NCBI GenBank assembly: GCA_943371425.1
Contig: CALRUR010000002.1
Coordinates: forward strand, 62,001 to 126,000
DNA length: 64,000 nt
Source of the DNA: CAJBVG01 sp943371425
Lineage (GTDB): Bacteria > Bacteroidota > Bacteroidia > Sphingobacteriales > Sphingobacteriaceae
Direction of reading: 5' to 3'
Program-made: the position numbers and the translations under genes
Shown here: in pieces, positions 9,513-18,320 of the stretch
How the letters are laid out: each line of letters starts with the position of its first letter
Numbering within the stretch: the stretch's first letter is position 1
The notes under the pieces: model-generated
The model's input: the letters and a program-made list of their open reading frames with translations, nothing else
Told to the model about the DNA's origin: nothing
Database searches by the model: none

Positions 9513-9639
9513 GTGAGAGCGTTTTTATGTAGTTGTACTCAAAGATACCGAATAATATTTCGATAAACTGTAATATCAGTGTAATATTATTTTACCTATT
9601 CGTTACACATTTTCTTGAAAATCTTACATAATTATTGGA

Positions 9640-9764
9640 TTAGACCGCTACGCTTTTAGTCGTTAGACCGCTATGCTATTGGACATGGGACCGCCGCGCT
9701 ATGAGATTAGGTGGCATTGCTCCCCGCTCCCTGCTCCAAGCTCCTTGCTCCAAGCTCCCTGCTA
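9640..9764. repeat. Two word arrays (agaccgctacgc; ggagcaa) after purM
   Basis: In the 249-nt gap between purM and the phosphoesterase, 9717-9764 holds six 7-nt copies of ggagcWW when read on the minus strand, starting at the purM stop codon (TAG-CAGGGAGC). A different word, gaccgctacgc/gaccgctatgc, repeats at 9640-9705. The rest (9548-9640) is plain AT-rich DNA upstream of the phosphoesterase promoter. Confidence 0.8.
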
Positions 9765-10940
9765 ATAAACCAATGTGCCTTCTTCACTCACCACACTCGC
9801 CTTCTTTCCTGCAAAGGCTTCTACGCGGCCAATTATTTGTGCTTCTACGTTGAATGATTTAGAGATGGCAATAAGTTCTTCTGCACGTTGCATACTATCG
9901 GTATAAACCTCCATGCGGTGCCCCATGTTAAATACTTTATACATTTCTTCCCAAGTAGTGTTCGACTCTTCTTTAATCATTCGGAAGAGTGGGGGAATAG
10001 GGAACATATTGTCTTTTATAATGTGTACATGGTCTGCAAAGTGAAGTACTTTAGTTTGAGCACCTCCGCTACAATGTACAATTCCGTTGATGTGTTGTTT
10101 ACCATTTTTTAAAAACGCACTTATAATGGGTGCATAGGTTCTGGTAGGCGAGAGTACTAATTTACCGGCAGTTACAGATAATTGGTCGTTTATTTTAATC
10201 GGGTCTGTTAAGTTTTTTGATCCCGAAAAAATTAAGTCTTCGGGTACCGATGGGTCGTAACACTCCGGGTATTTTTGGGCGATACTTTTGTTAAACACAT
10301 CGTGCCTAGCAGAGGTTAAGCCATTGCTGCCCATGCCGCCATTGTATTCGGTTTCATAACTTGCTTGCCCATAAGAAGCCAAGCCAACAATTACATCGCC
10401 TGCTTTAATGTTGTCATTCGATATTACGTCCTCTCTGCGCATTCTACAAGTAACAGTAGAGTCAACTATAATTGTTCTCACTAAATCGCCTACATCGGCT
10501 GTTTCGCCACCTGTAGAGTATATTTGGATGCCTGCTTTACGCAGTTCTTCTAAAATTTCTTCGGTACCGTTTATAATAGCAGAAATTACCTCTCCCGGAA
10601 TTAAGTTTTTATTTCTACCGATGGTAGAAGAAAGTAAAATATGATCGGTTGCACCTACACAAATTAAATCATCTAAATTCATAATGATGGCATCTTGTGC
10701 AATGCCTTTCCAAACAGAAACATCACCCGTTTCTTTCCAATAAGCATAAGCCAAAGAAGATTTGGTTCCGGCACCATCTGCATGCATAATGGTGCAATAT
10801 GCAGGGTCGTTTGCTAAAATATCGGGGATAATTTTACAAAAGGCTTTTGGAAATAACCCTTTATCAATATTCTTAATGGCTTGGTGCACGTCTTCTTTAG
10901 AAGCCGATACCCCTCTTAGGTTGTAACGTTGATCGCTCAT
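9762..10940 (-). CDS. purM: Phosphoribosylformylglycinamidine cyclo-ligase (AIR synthase)
   Basis: Fifth step of purine synthesis: ATP-dependent ring closure of FGAM to AIR. Starts at ATG 10940 (MSDQRYNLRG), giving 392 residues, the length of the Bacteroidota form. The frame stays open to 11231, but that stretch lies inside the repetitive 3' end of the upstream gene and encodes only Q/L-rich low-complexity sequence. The AIR synthase ATP/phosphate loop IMHADGAGTKSSLA lies at about 63-76, with MNLDDLICVGA after it. The C-terminal AIRS domain includes GGAQTKVLHF. It follows the OmpA-family gene by 61 nt on the same strand. Confidence 0.95.
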   Translation of the reverse strand: MSDQRYNLRGVSASKEDVHQAIKNIDKGLFPKAFCKIIPDILANDPAYCTIMHADGAGTKSSLAYAYWKETGDVSVWKGIAQDAIIMNLDDLICVGATDHILLSSTIGRNKNLIPGEVISAIINGTEEILEELRKAGIQIYSTGGETADVGDLVRTIIVDSTVTCRMRREDVISNDNIKAGDVIVGLASYGQASYETEYNGGMGSNGLTSARHDVFNKSIAQKYPECYDPSVPEDLIFSGSKNLTDPIKINDQLSVTAGKLVLSPTRTYAPIISAFLKNGKQHINGIVHCSGGAQTKVLHFADHVHIIKDNMFPIPPLFRMIKEESNTTWEEMYKVFNMGHRMEVYTDSMQRAEELIAISKSFNVEAQIIGRVEAFAGKKASVVSEEGTLVY

Positions 10941-11001
10941 AAATAACAAAGGACAAATATATGATTTGTCCTTTGCTTTATATGGTTGAAATATTTTTTT
11001 A

Positions 11002-13482
11002 TTAAGGTTTTTTAGGCTTCGCTGGTGCAGTAGTAGCAGGCGTTGTAGTAGCAGGTGTTGCCGGTGTTGTACTTGCCGGTGTAACAGCTGGTTTAGTTGT
11101 AGCCGGTGTAGTGGTTGTACCCGCTGGAGTTGTACCTGCAGGGCGAGTAATAACTCTTCTGCCTGGTGTTGTAGTGCTAGCAGGAGTAGTTCCACTTGGT
11201 GTTGCCGATGCTGGCAAACCATTGTTTCCACTTGGTCTTACCACACCACCTGGTTTTGCTCCTGTTGGTGTAGTACCGCTTGGAGTTGCAGATGCTGGTA
11301 ATCCATTATTATTTGCCGGGGTTGTACCTGCTGGGCGAGTAATAACTCTTGTACCAGGTGTAGTTGCTGGTGCAGTTCCACTTGGTGTTGCCGATGCTGG
11401 TAAGCCAGTTGTATTTGGCGTTGCCGGTTTTACAGTTCCTGCTGGAGTTGAGTTAGCAGGTATAGTTGCTGCTCCTGGGTTTGCAGTAGAACCAGTACGT
11501 GGTGTAATGCCTGGTTTTGCAGGTGCTGGTGCCGCTGGTTTAGGTTTTCCTGCTTCCGGAATTTTCGGTGCTTCTTTTGGAACGTAGTCTTCAGATATTA
11601 CCGAGAATGAAGTACGTCTGTTTTCTTGATGTTGCTCTTCAGTACATTCAACTCCGTCTTTACATTCATTTAATAACCTAGATTCTCCGTATCCTCTTGG
11701 CACCAATCTTTCTCTTTCAATATCTTTAGATACTAAATAGTTTACTACAGATTGTGCTCTTCTTTGCGATAAATCATTGTTATACGTAGAGTCGGCACGT
11801 GAGTCGGTATGCGACGCAACTTCTATTACAAAGGTTGGGTTGTCTCTTAATGTTTTAATTAAAGAGTCTAAGGTTGCAATCGATTCTTCTCTTAAATCTG
11901 CTTTCGCTAAATCGTATAGAATTCCTTTTAACACAATTTCCTTTAATGGAATTGGGTTTAATTTAAAGTTGATAGTATATTCTTTAGATTCTTTTAATCC
12001 ATAGGTACTCAATTCTCCAACGTCACCAAAAAATCTGTACTTAGATGAATTCATTTGGTAATTCACGTCTTTTTTGATGGTGAATTTATACGATCCAGTT
12101 GCATCACTGGTTACAGTTTGTGTACTTCCATCGCTACCAATAATAGTAACCTTTGCTTGTGCTAACACTTTGCTGGTAGCATTGTTAATGGTTTTGCCAT
12201 TTACAGTAAATACCAATGGTATTGCGTATGCCGAGTAAATATCGTCTTCGCCCTTGCCACCAAATCTGTTTGACGATAGGTAACCTACTTCTTTGTTTTC
12301 ATCTAAAATGAAACCAAAATCGTCGCCTGCAGAATTGGTTGGCGATTTTAAATTCATAGCTTCTGTCCAATCTCCTTCTTCAAAATCGCAAAAGAAAATA
12401 TCAAAACCTCCCATGCCTGTGTGCCCAGTAGAAGAGAAGTATAAAGTTCCTGATGGGTGTATAAACGGAAATTCTTCGTCGCCGATAGTATTTACTTTTG
12501 GTCCTGCGTTTACAGGAGTACTCCAAGAAGTCCCTTGTTTATCAGAATACCAAATATCTTTACCCCCTACACCTCCAGCTAAATCACTTACAAAGTAAAT
12601 TCTATTTCCATCTGCAGTAATGCTTGGGTGCCCAAGTATTGCAGAATCTGGGTTCGGTATCATTACTTCTTTTGGTGCCGACCATGTATTGCCTTCGTTT
12701 TGTGTTTCATAAATTCTACACGAGCTCTCTTTTCCTTTCGGTCCGTTACACTGTGTGAAATATAAAATTCTATTGTTGTTATCAAATGAAGCTACCCCTT
12801 CGTTATAAGGAGTGTTAATGTCTTTGTTTAATGGCTCTGCTTTGGTCCATTTATTTTTACCGGTAGTTTGAGATGCGTATATATTCTCGTAATTCTTACC
12901 AGTTCTTTCATAGTAGTTTTTGCCTTTTACAGTACCTCTATTAGAAGTAAAAATAATTCCTTTGCCATAAAAAGACGGAGCGTATTCCATGTCTTTAGTG
13001 TTCAACGAAGCTTCGTTGTACACTTCAAAGTTTACCTCTTTTTTCTTCCACTCTAAAATCATTTTGCAATTTTCAATTTTTGCAATAATAGTAGAGTCGT
13101 TTGGTTTTTTTACTAAATGTTCTTTATAAACATCTATGGCATCATCAAATCGATCTAACGCTTTTAAAGAATTAGCATAATTTATATAAAGGGTATCTTC
13201 TTCGTAACCAGCTTTTAATGCTTTTAAATACCAAATACCAGCTTGTTTATTATTATTAATTAAACGGTAGCATTCACCAATTTTGAAAGTAATTTCTGCC
13301 TTCGCTTCTTTTTTACGAACATTCGGAATTGCTTTTTTATACAAATCGGCTGCCATAAAATACTTTTCGTTATTAAAAGCCTTTTCTGCTGCCGCTACGC
13401 TCGGTTTTTGAGCACCGCACGAGTATAAAATTGTACTAACACCAATGGTGGCGATTAAAAAATAAATGTGTTTTAACTTCAT
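11002..13482 (-). CDS. PorE-like OmpA-family lipoprotein (TPR, PD40 propeller, CarboxypepD_reg, OmpA) with Pro/Ala/Thr tail
   Basis: 826-residue lipoprotein; lipobox LYSC puts the acylated Cys at 22. Domains in order: TPR repeats (about 26-140), a PD40/WD40-like propeller (about 165-400, with YFSSTGHTGMGGFDIFF), a carboxypeptidase-regulatory-like beta domain (about 410-490), and an OmpA C-terminal peptidoglycan-binding domain (about 515-640, including VASHTDSRADSTYN and SQRRAQSVVNYL). This order is that of PorE of the type IX secretion system. The last ~170 residues are an unusual low-complexity tail with repeats of GLPASATPSGTTPA. Several Bacteroidota paralogs share the architecture, so PorE identity is likely but not certain. 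Confidence 0.85.
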   Translation of the reverse strand: MKLKHIYFLIATIGVSTILYSCGAQKPSVAAAEKAFNNEKYFMAADLYKKAIPNVRKKEAKAEITFKIGECYRLINNNKQAGIWYLKALKAGYEEDTLYINYANSLKALDRFDDAIDVYKEHLVKKPNDSTIIAKIENCKMILEWKKKEVNFEVYNEASLNTKDMEYAPSFYGKGIIFTSNRGTVKGKNYYERTGKNYENIYASQTTGKNKWTKAEPLNKDINTPYNEGVASFDNNNRILYFTQCNGPKGKESSCRIYETQNEGNTWSAPKEVMIPNPDSAILGHPSITADGNRIYFVSDLAGGVGGKDIWYSDKQGTSWSTPVNAGPKVNTIGDEEFPFIHPSGTLYFSSTGHTGMGGFDIFFCDFEEGDWTEAMNLKSPTNSAGDDFGFILDENKEVGYLSSNRFGGKGEDDIYSAYAIPLVFTVNGKTINNATSKVLAQAKVTIIGSDGSTQTVTSDATGSYKFTIKKDVNYQMNSSKYRFFGDVGELSTYGLKESKEYTINFKLNPIPLKEIVLKGILYDLAKADLREESIATLDSLIKTLRDNPTFVIEVASHTDSRADSTYNNDLSQRRAQSVVNYLVSKDIERERLVPRGYGESRLLNECKDGVECTEEQHQENRRTSFSVISEDYVPKEAPKIPEAGKPKPAAPAPAKPGITPRTGSTANPGAATIPANSTPAGTVKPATPNTTGLPASATPSGTAPATTPGTRVITRPAGTTPANNNGLPASATPSGTTPTGAKPGGVVRPSGNNGLPASATPSGTTPASTTTPGRRVITRPAGTTPAGTTTTPATTKPAVTPASTTPATPATTTPATTAPAKPKKP

Positions 13483-13520
13483 TTTAGATGAATATTGCTA
13501 TTTATAAACGCATTCCACAG

Positions 13521-13547
13521 CAAAAATAATACCGTAGGAAAAACCAA
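13521..13547 (-). promoter_or_regulatory. Probable promoter of the PorE-like gene
   Basis: On the minus strand, TTG (13545-13547) and TATTTTTG (13521-13528) are separated by 16 nt, ending about 38 nt before the start codon. Confidence 0.5.
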
Positions 13548-13597
13548 ATATATATTTTTTTAGAGAATTTGACACTGCCGAGTTCAAAATATAAGAA

Positions 13598-13622
13598 AAA
13601 AGCCACCTAATCGGTGGCTTTT
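13598..13622 (-). terminator. Intrinsic terminator after glnN
   Basis: The 10-bp stem AAAAGCCACC/GGTGGCTTTT with a 5-nt loop lies 17 nt past the glnN stop. Read on the minus strand, the 3' arm runs into six Ts. Confidence 0.88.
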
Positions 13623-13638
13623 ACCCTTTAATCAATTA

Positions 13639-15825
13639 TTATTTTAAAAACAATAATTCTCTGAATTTTGGCAATGGCCAATATTGGTCGCCTATTATAA
13701 GTTCAAGTTTATCAACGTTATAACGAATAGTTTCGAAGTATGGTTTCACTTTCTCATCATATCCAATAGCTAATTTCCTAGATTCGGCAATAGTATTTGC
13801 TTTCTTGCGCTCCTCCGTCATTTGATCAACCGATTTTTTAATTATCGACATATGTTCAGAAATTGATTTAATTAAATCCATTTGTGCCTCGTACTGAGTC
13901 TTCGGTATACCAATTTCTTTTAAGCCTTTTACATTTTCCAATAGGATGTTCATATACTGAACCGCTGCTGGTATAATGTTGCTCATGGCTAACTCCCCAA
14001 TAATTCTCGACTCAATTTGTAATTTCTTCATGTAATTTTCCAACATAATTTCATGGCGTGCATGAATTTCTACTTCGTTGAAAATTTGGTTACGTAGAAA
14101 TAAATCTGTAGTTTTTTTAGACACATAAGCGTCTAAAGATTTTGGAGTAGTTTTAATGTTTGATAATCCTCTTTTCGCTGCTTCTTTTTCCCATTCTAAG
14201 CTGTATCCATTTCCTTCAAAGCGTATTGCCTTAGAGTCTTTAATGTATTTTTTGATGACAGTTAAAATCGCTACGTCTTTCTTCTCGCCTTTATTTATTA
14301 ATGCATCTACTTCTTTTTTGAAGGCAATTAATTGATCGGCCATAATAGTGTTCAACACTGTCATCGGTGCCGATGAGTTTGCCGATGAACCTACCGCTCT
14401 AAACTCAAATTTATTTCCAGTAAAAGCAAATGGCGATGTTCTGTTTCTATCAGTATTATCTAATAAAATCTGAGGAATTTTAGGAATGCCTAACCACATA
14501 GCATTACTTGTATCCATCTTCTTATTAATTTTAGATGTTTCAATTTCATTCAACACCTCGTCTAATTGGCTACCCAAGAAAATTGAAATAATTGCCGGTG
14601 GCGCTTCGTTAGCACCTAACCTATGATCGTTGTTTATTGAAGCAATACTTGCTCTCAACAAATCGGCATGCTCACTTACCGCTTTAATCGTATTCACGAA
14701 GAAAGTTAAAAACATCAAATTATTTTTTGGAGTTTTGCCTGGTGCTAATAAGTTCTTACCAGTATCTGTAATAAGCGACCAGTTATTGTGTTTACCAGAT
14801 CCGTTTACCCCAGCGTATGGTTTCTCGTGTAATAATACTTTAAAACCATGTCTGCGCGCTACTTTATCCATTAAGTCCATCAACAATTGGTTGTGGTCTA
14901 TGGCCAAGTTTATTTCTTCGTAAATAGGAGCGCACTCAAATTGGCTTGGTGCAACTTCATTATGGCGTGTTTTTAACGGAATACCTAATTTGATGGCTTC
15001 TGTTTCTAACTCCACCATGTAGGCTAATACTCTATCTGGAATAGATCCGAAATAGTGATCTTCTAATTGCTGACCTTTAGCAGACATGTGTCCGAATAAA
15101 GTTCTGCCCGTTAACATTAAATCTGGACGAGCATTGTATAAAGCTAAATCAACTAAAAAGTACTCTTGCTCTATACCTAAAGAGGCGTTTACCTTGGTAA
15201 TGTTTTTATCAAAATATTGGCAAACTTCTACGGCTGCCTTATCAAGTGTATGTAATGCTTTTAATAAAGGTGCTTTGTAATCTAATGCTTCACCGGTGTA
15301 TGATACGAATACAGTTGGGATACATAATGTACTTCCCGAACCATTTTCCATAATAAATGCTGGTGATGATGGATCCCAAGCAGTATATCCTCTTGCTTCA
15401 AATGTATTTCTAATACCACCGTTCGGGAACGATGATGCATCTGGCTCTTGTTGTACTAAAGCATCGCCACTAAATTTCTCTAATGCTCTTCCATCCGAAC
15501 TTGGCTCGAAAAACGAATCGTGTTTTTCTGCTGTTGTACCTGTTAAAGGTTGGAACCAGTGGGTATAATGTGTTGCACCTTTTTCTATTGCCCAAGTTTT
15601 CATAGCCGAAGCAATTTGGTCGGATGCCGATCTGTCTATTGTTTTACCATTATTAATACTCTCCTCTACGGCTATGTAAGCGTCTTTAGATAAGTACTGC
15701 TTCATTTTCGCTTTATCAAATACGTTTACAGCATAAAAGTCTGAAATACGATTTGATGGAGTTTTTACAACAATGTTCTCTCTTTTTTGAACAGTGTCTA
15801 AGGCTTTGAATCTAATAGAAGTCAT
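13639..15825 (-). CDS. glnN: Glutamine synthetase type III
   Basis: Cytoplasmic ATP-dependent ammonia assimilation into glutamate; 728 residues, the length of the dodecameric GSIII class found in Bacteroidota and cyanobacteria. Characteristic segments: SLGIEQEYFLVD, YAGVNGSGKHNNWSL (ATP/glutamate site), RLGANEAPPAI and SPFAFTGNKFEFRAVGSS. The C-terminal helical extension typical of GSIII is present. Upstream, a TATTTTTG -7 element (15855-15862, minus strand) precedes the start by about 30 nt. No nitrogen regulator is adjacent, so it is monocistronic with its own terminator. Confidence 0.96.
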   Translation of the reverse strand: MTSIRFKALDTVQKRENIVVKTPSNRISDFYAVNVFDKAKMKQYLSKDAYIAVEESINNGKTIDRSASDQIASAMKTWAIEKGATHYTHWFQPLTGTTAEKHDSFFEPSSDGRALEKFSGDALVQQEPDASSFPNGGIRNTFEARGYTAWDPSSPAFIMENGSGSTLCIPTVFVSYTGEALDYKAPLLKALHTLDKAAVEVCQYFDKNITKVNASLGIEQEYFLVDLALYNARPDLMLTGRTLFGHMSAKGQQLEDHYFGSIPDRVLAYMVELETEAIKLGIPLKTRHNEVAPSQFECAPIYEEINLAIDHNQLLMDLMDKVARRHGFKVLLHEKPYAGVNGSGKHNNWSLITDTGKNLLAPGKTPKNNLMFLTFFVNTIKAVSEHADLLRASIASINNDHRLGANEAPPAIISIFLGSQLDEVLNEIETSKINKKMDTSNAMWLGIPKIPQILLDNTDRNRTSPFAFTGNKFEFRAVGSSANSSAPMTVLNTIMADQLIAFKKEVDALINKGEKKDVAILTVIKKYIKDSKAIRFEGNGYSLEWEKEAAKRGLSNIKTTPKSLDAYVSKKTTDLFLRNQIFNEVEIHARHEIMLENYMKKLQIESRIIGELAMSNIIPAAVQYMNILLENVKGLKEIGIPKTQYEAQMDLIKSISEHMSIIKKSVDQMTEERKKANTIAESRKLAIGYDEKVKPYFETIRYNVDKLELIIGDQYWPLPKFRELLFLK

Positions 15826-15962
15826 TTTTTTAGTGGTTTTTTAGATTTGATGCACAAAAATAGCACATTCTTCCAATTTTTTTAGTGTTTTTCTGAAAAA
15901 GACTCAACTTTTTTTACCATTTGTGTGGAAAAGTGGGGTGTTTTTGGGAAAGTAGTAAAAAA

Positions 15963-16101
15963 GTGACTGGTGACTAGTGAATAGTATGACAGCCTGCTAG
16001 GTGGTTATAGAATCTCTATAAAGTAGGTTTAGATTGTATTATTTTCATTTAGCACGCAGCCCCTACTAGTCACTAGTCACTATTCACTAATTACTAGTCA
16101 C
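15963..16101. repeat. gtgactagtgaat arrays as a wide inverted repeat in a divergent gap
   Basis: The gap between glnN and the flippase (297 nt) holds about three copies of GTGACTRGTGAC/TGAATAGT at 15963-15989 and the reverse-complement words at 16063-16101, separated by about 70 nt of unique sequence. The arrays end about 20 nt before the flippase start, so they lie in a promoter region rather than behind a gene. Confidence 0.8.
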
Positions 16102-16122
16102 AAAATTCATTATCTTAGCCAC

Positions 16123-17574
16123 GTGATAGAACTCGTAAAGCAAAAATTTAAAAGCAATAAAGAATCCTTTCAGTTATACTTAGGTAGCAGTATTATAAGT
16201 GTATTTAATTTTTTAAGTATTGCATTGCTTTCTCATTTTCTAATTCCTGCAGAGTACGGTTCTTTTCGGTACATCTTATTATTTGTAAGTATTGCAGTGG
16301 CTGTGGGTTCTATGGGTTTCGCTCAATCTATTTACTTTTATTTGCAGAAATCTGAAAATGCACAGCAAGGGTATAACTACATAAATGCACTTCGAGTGGG
16401 TATGTTGTTAAGTACTATTGCTGTTGTTTTATTGATGTTCGGCTACCAACTATTATTTACTGGAACCAGTACTTTTTTAGATTGGAATAAGTATAATATA
16501 TGGATTATTTTACTCATCATTCCGGGAGTATTTCAATCGGTAGAACTCAATATTTTTTTAAGCATCCGCAAAATGGGAGTGTACTTTGTAAATACACTCA
16601 GCATGCTTACCATTAAGCTTGCGCTAATAGTTATTGCTTATACCGTTAAAGCATCCTTAATACATTATGTGTTTTTATTAAGCATTACAGGTCTACTACC
16701 AAGTTTATTTAACAATGTATACCTAGAGCGTTATTTTAAAAACGAAAAGTTTCAGTTGCATCTAAATTATTTAAAAGAAATTTGGAAGTACGGCTTGCCT
16801 ATTGGTGTAGGCTTGTTGTTTGGCATTATAATGTCGCAAACAGATAAAATTATTTTAAGTTATTTATTTAATAATCCCGAATCTATTGCCATAGTTAGCA
16901 ATGGTAATTTTGAGGTACCCTTAATTACAGTGTTTTACACTTCATTTTCTGCTATTGCTTTCCCTTATATGCTTAAAGCATATCAACAAAATAATATTGC
17001 AGAACTTATAGCCATTCGTAAAAATTACCAAAAAGAAGTAATACTTATTTTATTTCCAATAGTAATATCGCTTATTGCTTGGGCGCCTAGTTTTATTAGC
17101 CTTGCATTTGGTTCTTATTACGAGCAAAGTGCAACTTTATTTGCGGTATATGCGCTTAGTTTTTTTTTAAGGTTCAACTCTTATCATGATATTTTTCTGA
17201 TTACCAATAAAACTAAATACATAAGCCTCATACAAGGGGTAGAAATGGTATTCCATATTGTGCTTACATTTATATTGATAAAAATTTACGGTATGCTAGG
17301 AGCGAGCTTGGCAGCTGTAATAACCAATGTAGTATATGCGTTCGTATGTATTTACCTTTCCAAAATTATATTAAAAGTTAGAATGATAGACGTGGTTCCA
17401 TTTTGGTATTTATATAAAATCGCTTTTATTGCAGCAGCCATTATGTTTCCTTTTTATTTTTTAAGTTTGGTATTTGATGCACATTTTTTGAAGTTATTAC
17501 TGGCAGCCATATATGTGCCCGTATGTATATTAGTTTTATATAAAATTGAAGCGCCTAAAAAAACAATTTTGTAA
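16123..17574 (+). CDS. Polysaccharide/oligosaccharide flippase (Wzx-like, MATE/MVF superfamily)
   Basis: 483-residue integral membrane protein with about 12-14 hydrophobic helices and the N-terminal pattern of polysaccharide biosynthesis exporters (FNFLSIALLSHFLIPAEYGSFRYILLF). Members move lipid-linked oligosaccharides from cytoplasm to periplasm. The start is GTG at 16123. It is followed 2 nt later by a FemAB/GNAT-like gene, so the two are surely co-transcribed. No glycosyltransferase cluster is adjacent, so its lipid-linked substrate is unknown. Confidence 0.85.
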   Translation: MIELVKQKFKSNKESFQLYLGSSIISVFNFLSIALLSHFLIPAEYGSFRYILLFVSIAVAVGSMGFAQSIYFYLQKSENAQQGYNYINALRVGMLLSTIAVVLLMFGYQLLFTGTSTFLDWNKYNIWIILLIIPGVFQSVELNIFLSIRKMGVYFVNTLSMLTIKLALIVIAYTVKASLIHYVFLLSITGLLPSLFNNVYLERYFKNEKFQLHLNYLKEIWKYGLPIGVGLLFGIIMSQTDKIILSYLFNNPESIAIVSNGNFEVPLITVFYTSFSAIAFPYMLKAYQQNNIAELIAIRKNYQKEVILILFPIVISLIAWAPSFISLAFGSYYEQSATLFAVYALSFFLRFNSYHDIFLITNKTKYISLIQGVEMVFHIVLTFILIKIYGMLGASLAAVITNVVYAFVCIYLSKIILKVRMIDVVPFWYLYKIAFIAAAIMFPFYFLSLVFDAHFLKLLLAAIYVPVCILVLYKIEAPKKTIL

Positions 17575-17576
17575 AT

Positions 17577-18320
17577 ATGAGTTCAATTTTTTTGCGATTA
17601 CCAGCTTCCAGTGCTTACACCAATATTAGTTTACCAACCGAACTTAATTCTGCACATAAATACTTAATTGTAGCAAACTCTTTAGCTAAGGAGTTAAGCT
17701 TTAATCATCAGGATGTACATTTAAAATTAAGTCCTAAAACGCAAGATATACGACCTTTTTTATGGAACAACTTTATCGCAATTAAAAGATACACCTACCT
17801 AGTTGAGCTCAGTGAACTTACCGAAACCTACCTTCAAACTATACCTGAATATAAAAAATGGCAACATTTACAGGTAGTAGAAGAGCCTTTGAGCGACGCT
17901 TACATTAAACATCATGTTCAGTTTTTAAGAAACAAAGTAAACTCAAAACGACTTCGAGTAATTGAAAAAGATTTGATTCAAAATCGTTCATTATTAAATG
18001 CACTAAGTATTAAAAATGAGGTGGGAGAATTACTGGCACAAATGCTATTTAACCACCAAGATAAAAATGCCGAGCAATTATTTTATATGGATGAGAGTAC
18101 TTTTAAACGTAATAGGGGCGGGGTATTTGCTCAATATGCTTTTATGTGGTATTTTAAAAATAAGTGCTATGCTCAATTCGATTTTTGTGGGGCGAACATT
18201 AAAAACATTGCCCATTATAAAAGCAGATTCCCTGGTAAGTTGCATTCATTTTATGAGCTATGGCATCACCAAAATAAATTAAAAAACTTTGCTCGTAAAT
18301 TTTTATTTCATCAAATATAA
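17577..18320 (+). CDS. FemAB/GNAT-like protein, paralog of the 23241-24200 gene (short form)
   Basis: 247 residues, no signal or membrane segment. It shares two blocks with the 319-residue protein encoded at 23241: KLSPKTQDIRPFLW versus KLAPYAEDIRPFTW, and DFCGANIKNIAHYKSRFPG versus DLLGANIPNIAIYKSKLGG. The second block resembles the CoA/acyl-acceptor end of FemAB-type GNAT proteins, which add amino acids or acyl groups to cell-envelope precursors. It lacks about 60 N-terminal residues found in the paralog and may be divergent. It is coupled to the flippase. Its last 18 nt overlap the 3' end of the convergent C25 peptidase gene. Confidence 0.7.
   Translation: MSSIFLRLPASSAYTNISLPTELNSAHKYLIVANSLAKELSFNHQDVHLKLSPKTQDIRPFLWNNFIAIKRYTYLVELSELTETYLQTIPEYKKWQHLQVVEEPLSDAYIKHHVQFLRNKVNSKRLRVIEKDLIQNRSLLNALSIKNEVGELLAQMLFNHQDKNAEQLFYMDESTFKRNRGGVFAQYAFMWYFKNKCYAQFDFCGANIKNIAHYKSRFPGKLHSFYELWHHQNKLKNFARKFLFHQI

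Noticed and set aside
10941..11231. 97-residue N-terminal extension of PurM
   Set aside because: It is an out-of-frame reading of the repetitive 3' end of the PorE-like gene, rich in Q and L, and the family N-terminus begins at 10940.
11111..11587. 158-residue plus-strand frame opposite the PorE-like tail
   Set aside because: Antisense image of a Pro/Ala/Thr repeat region (giving Val/Gly/Ala-rich protein) with no signal, motif or promoter.
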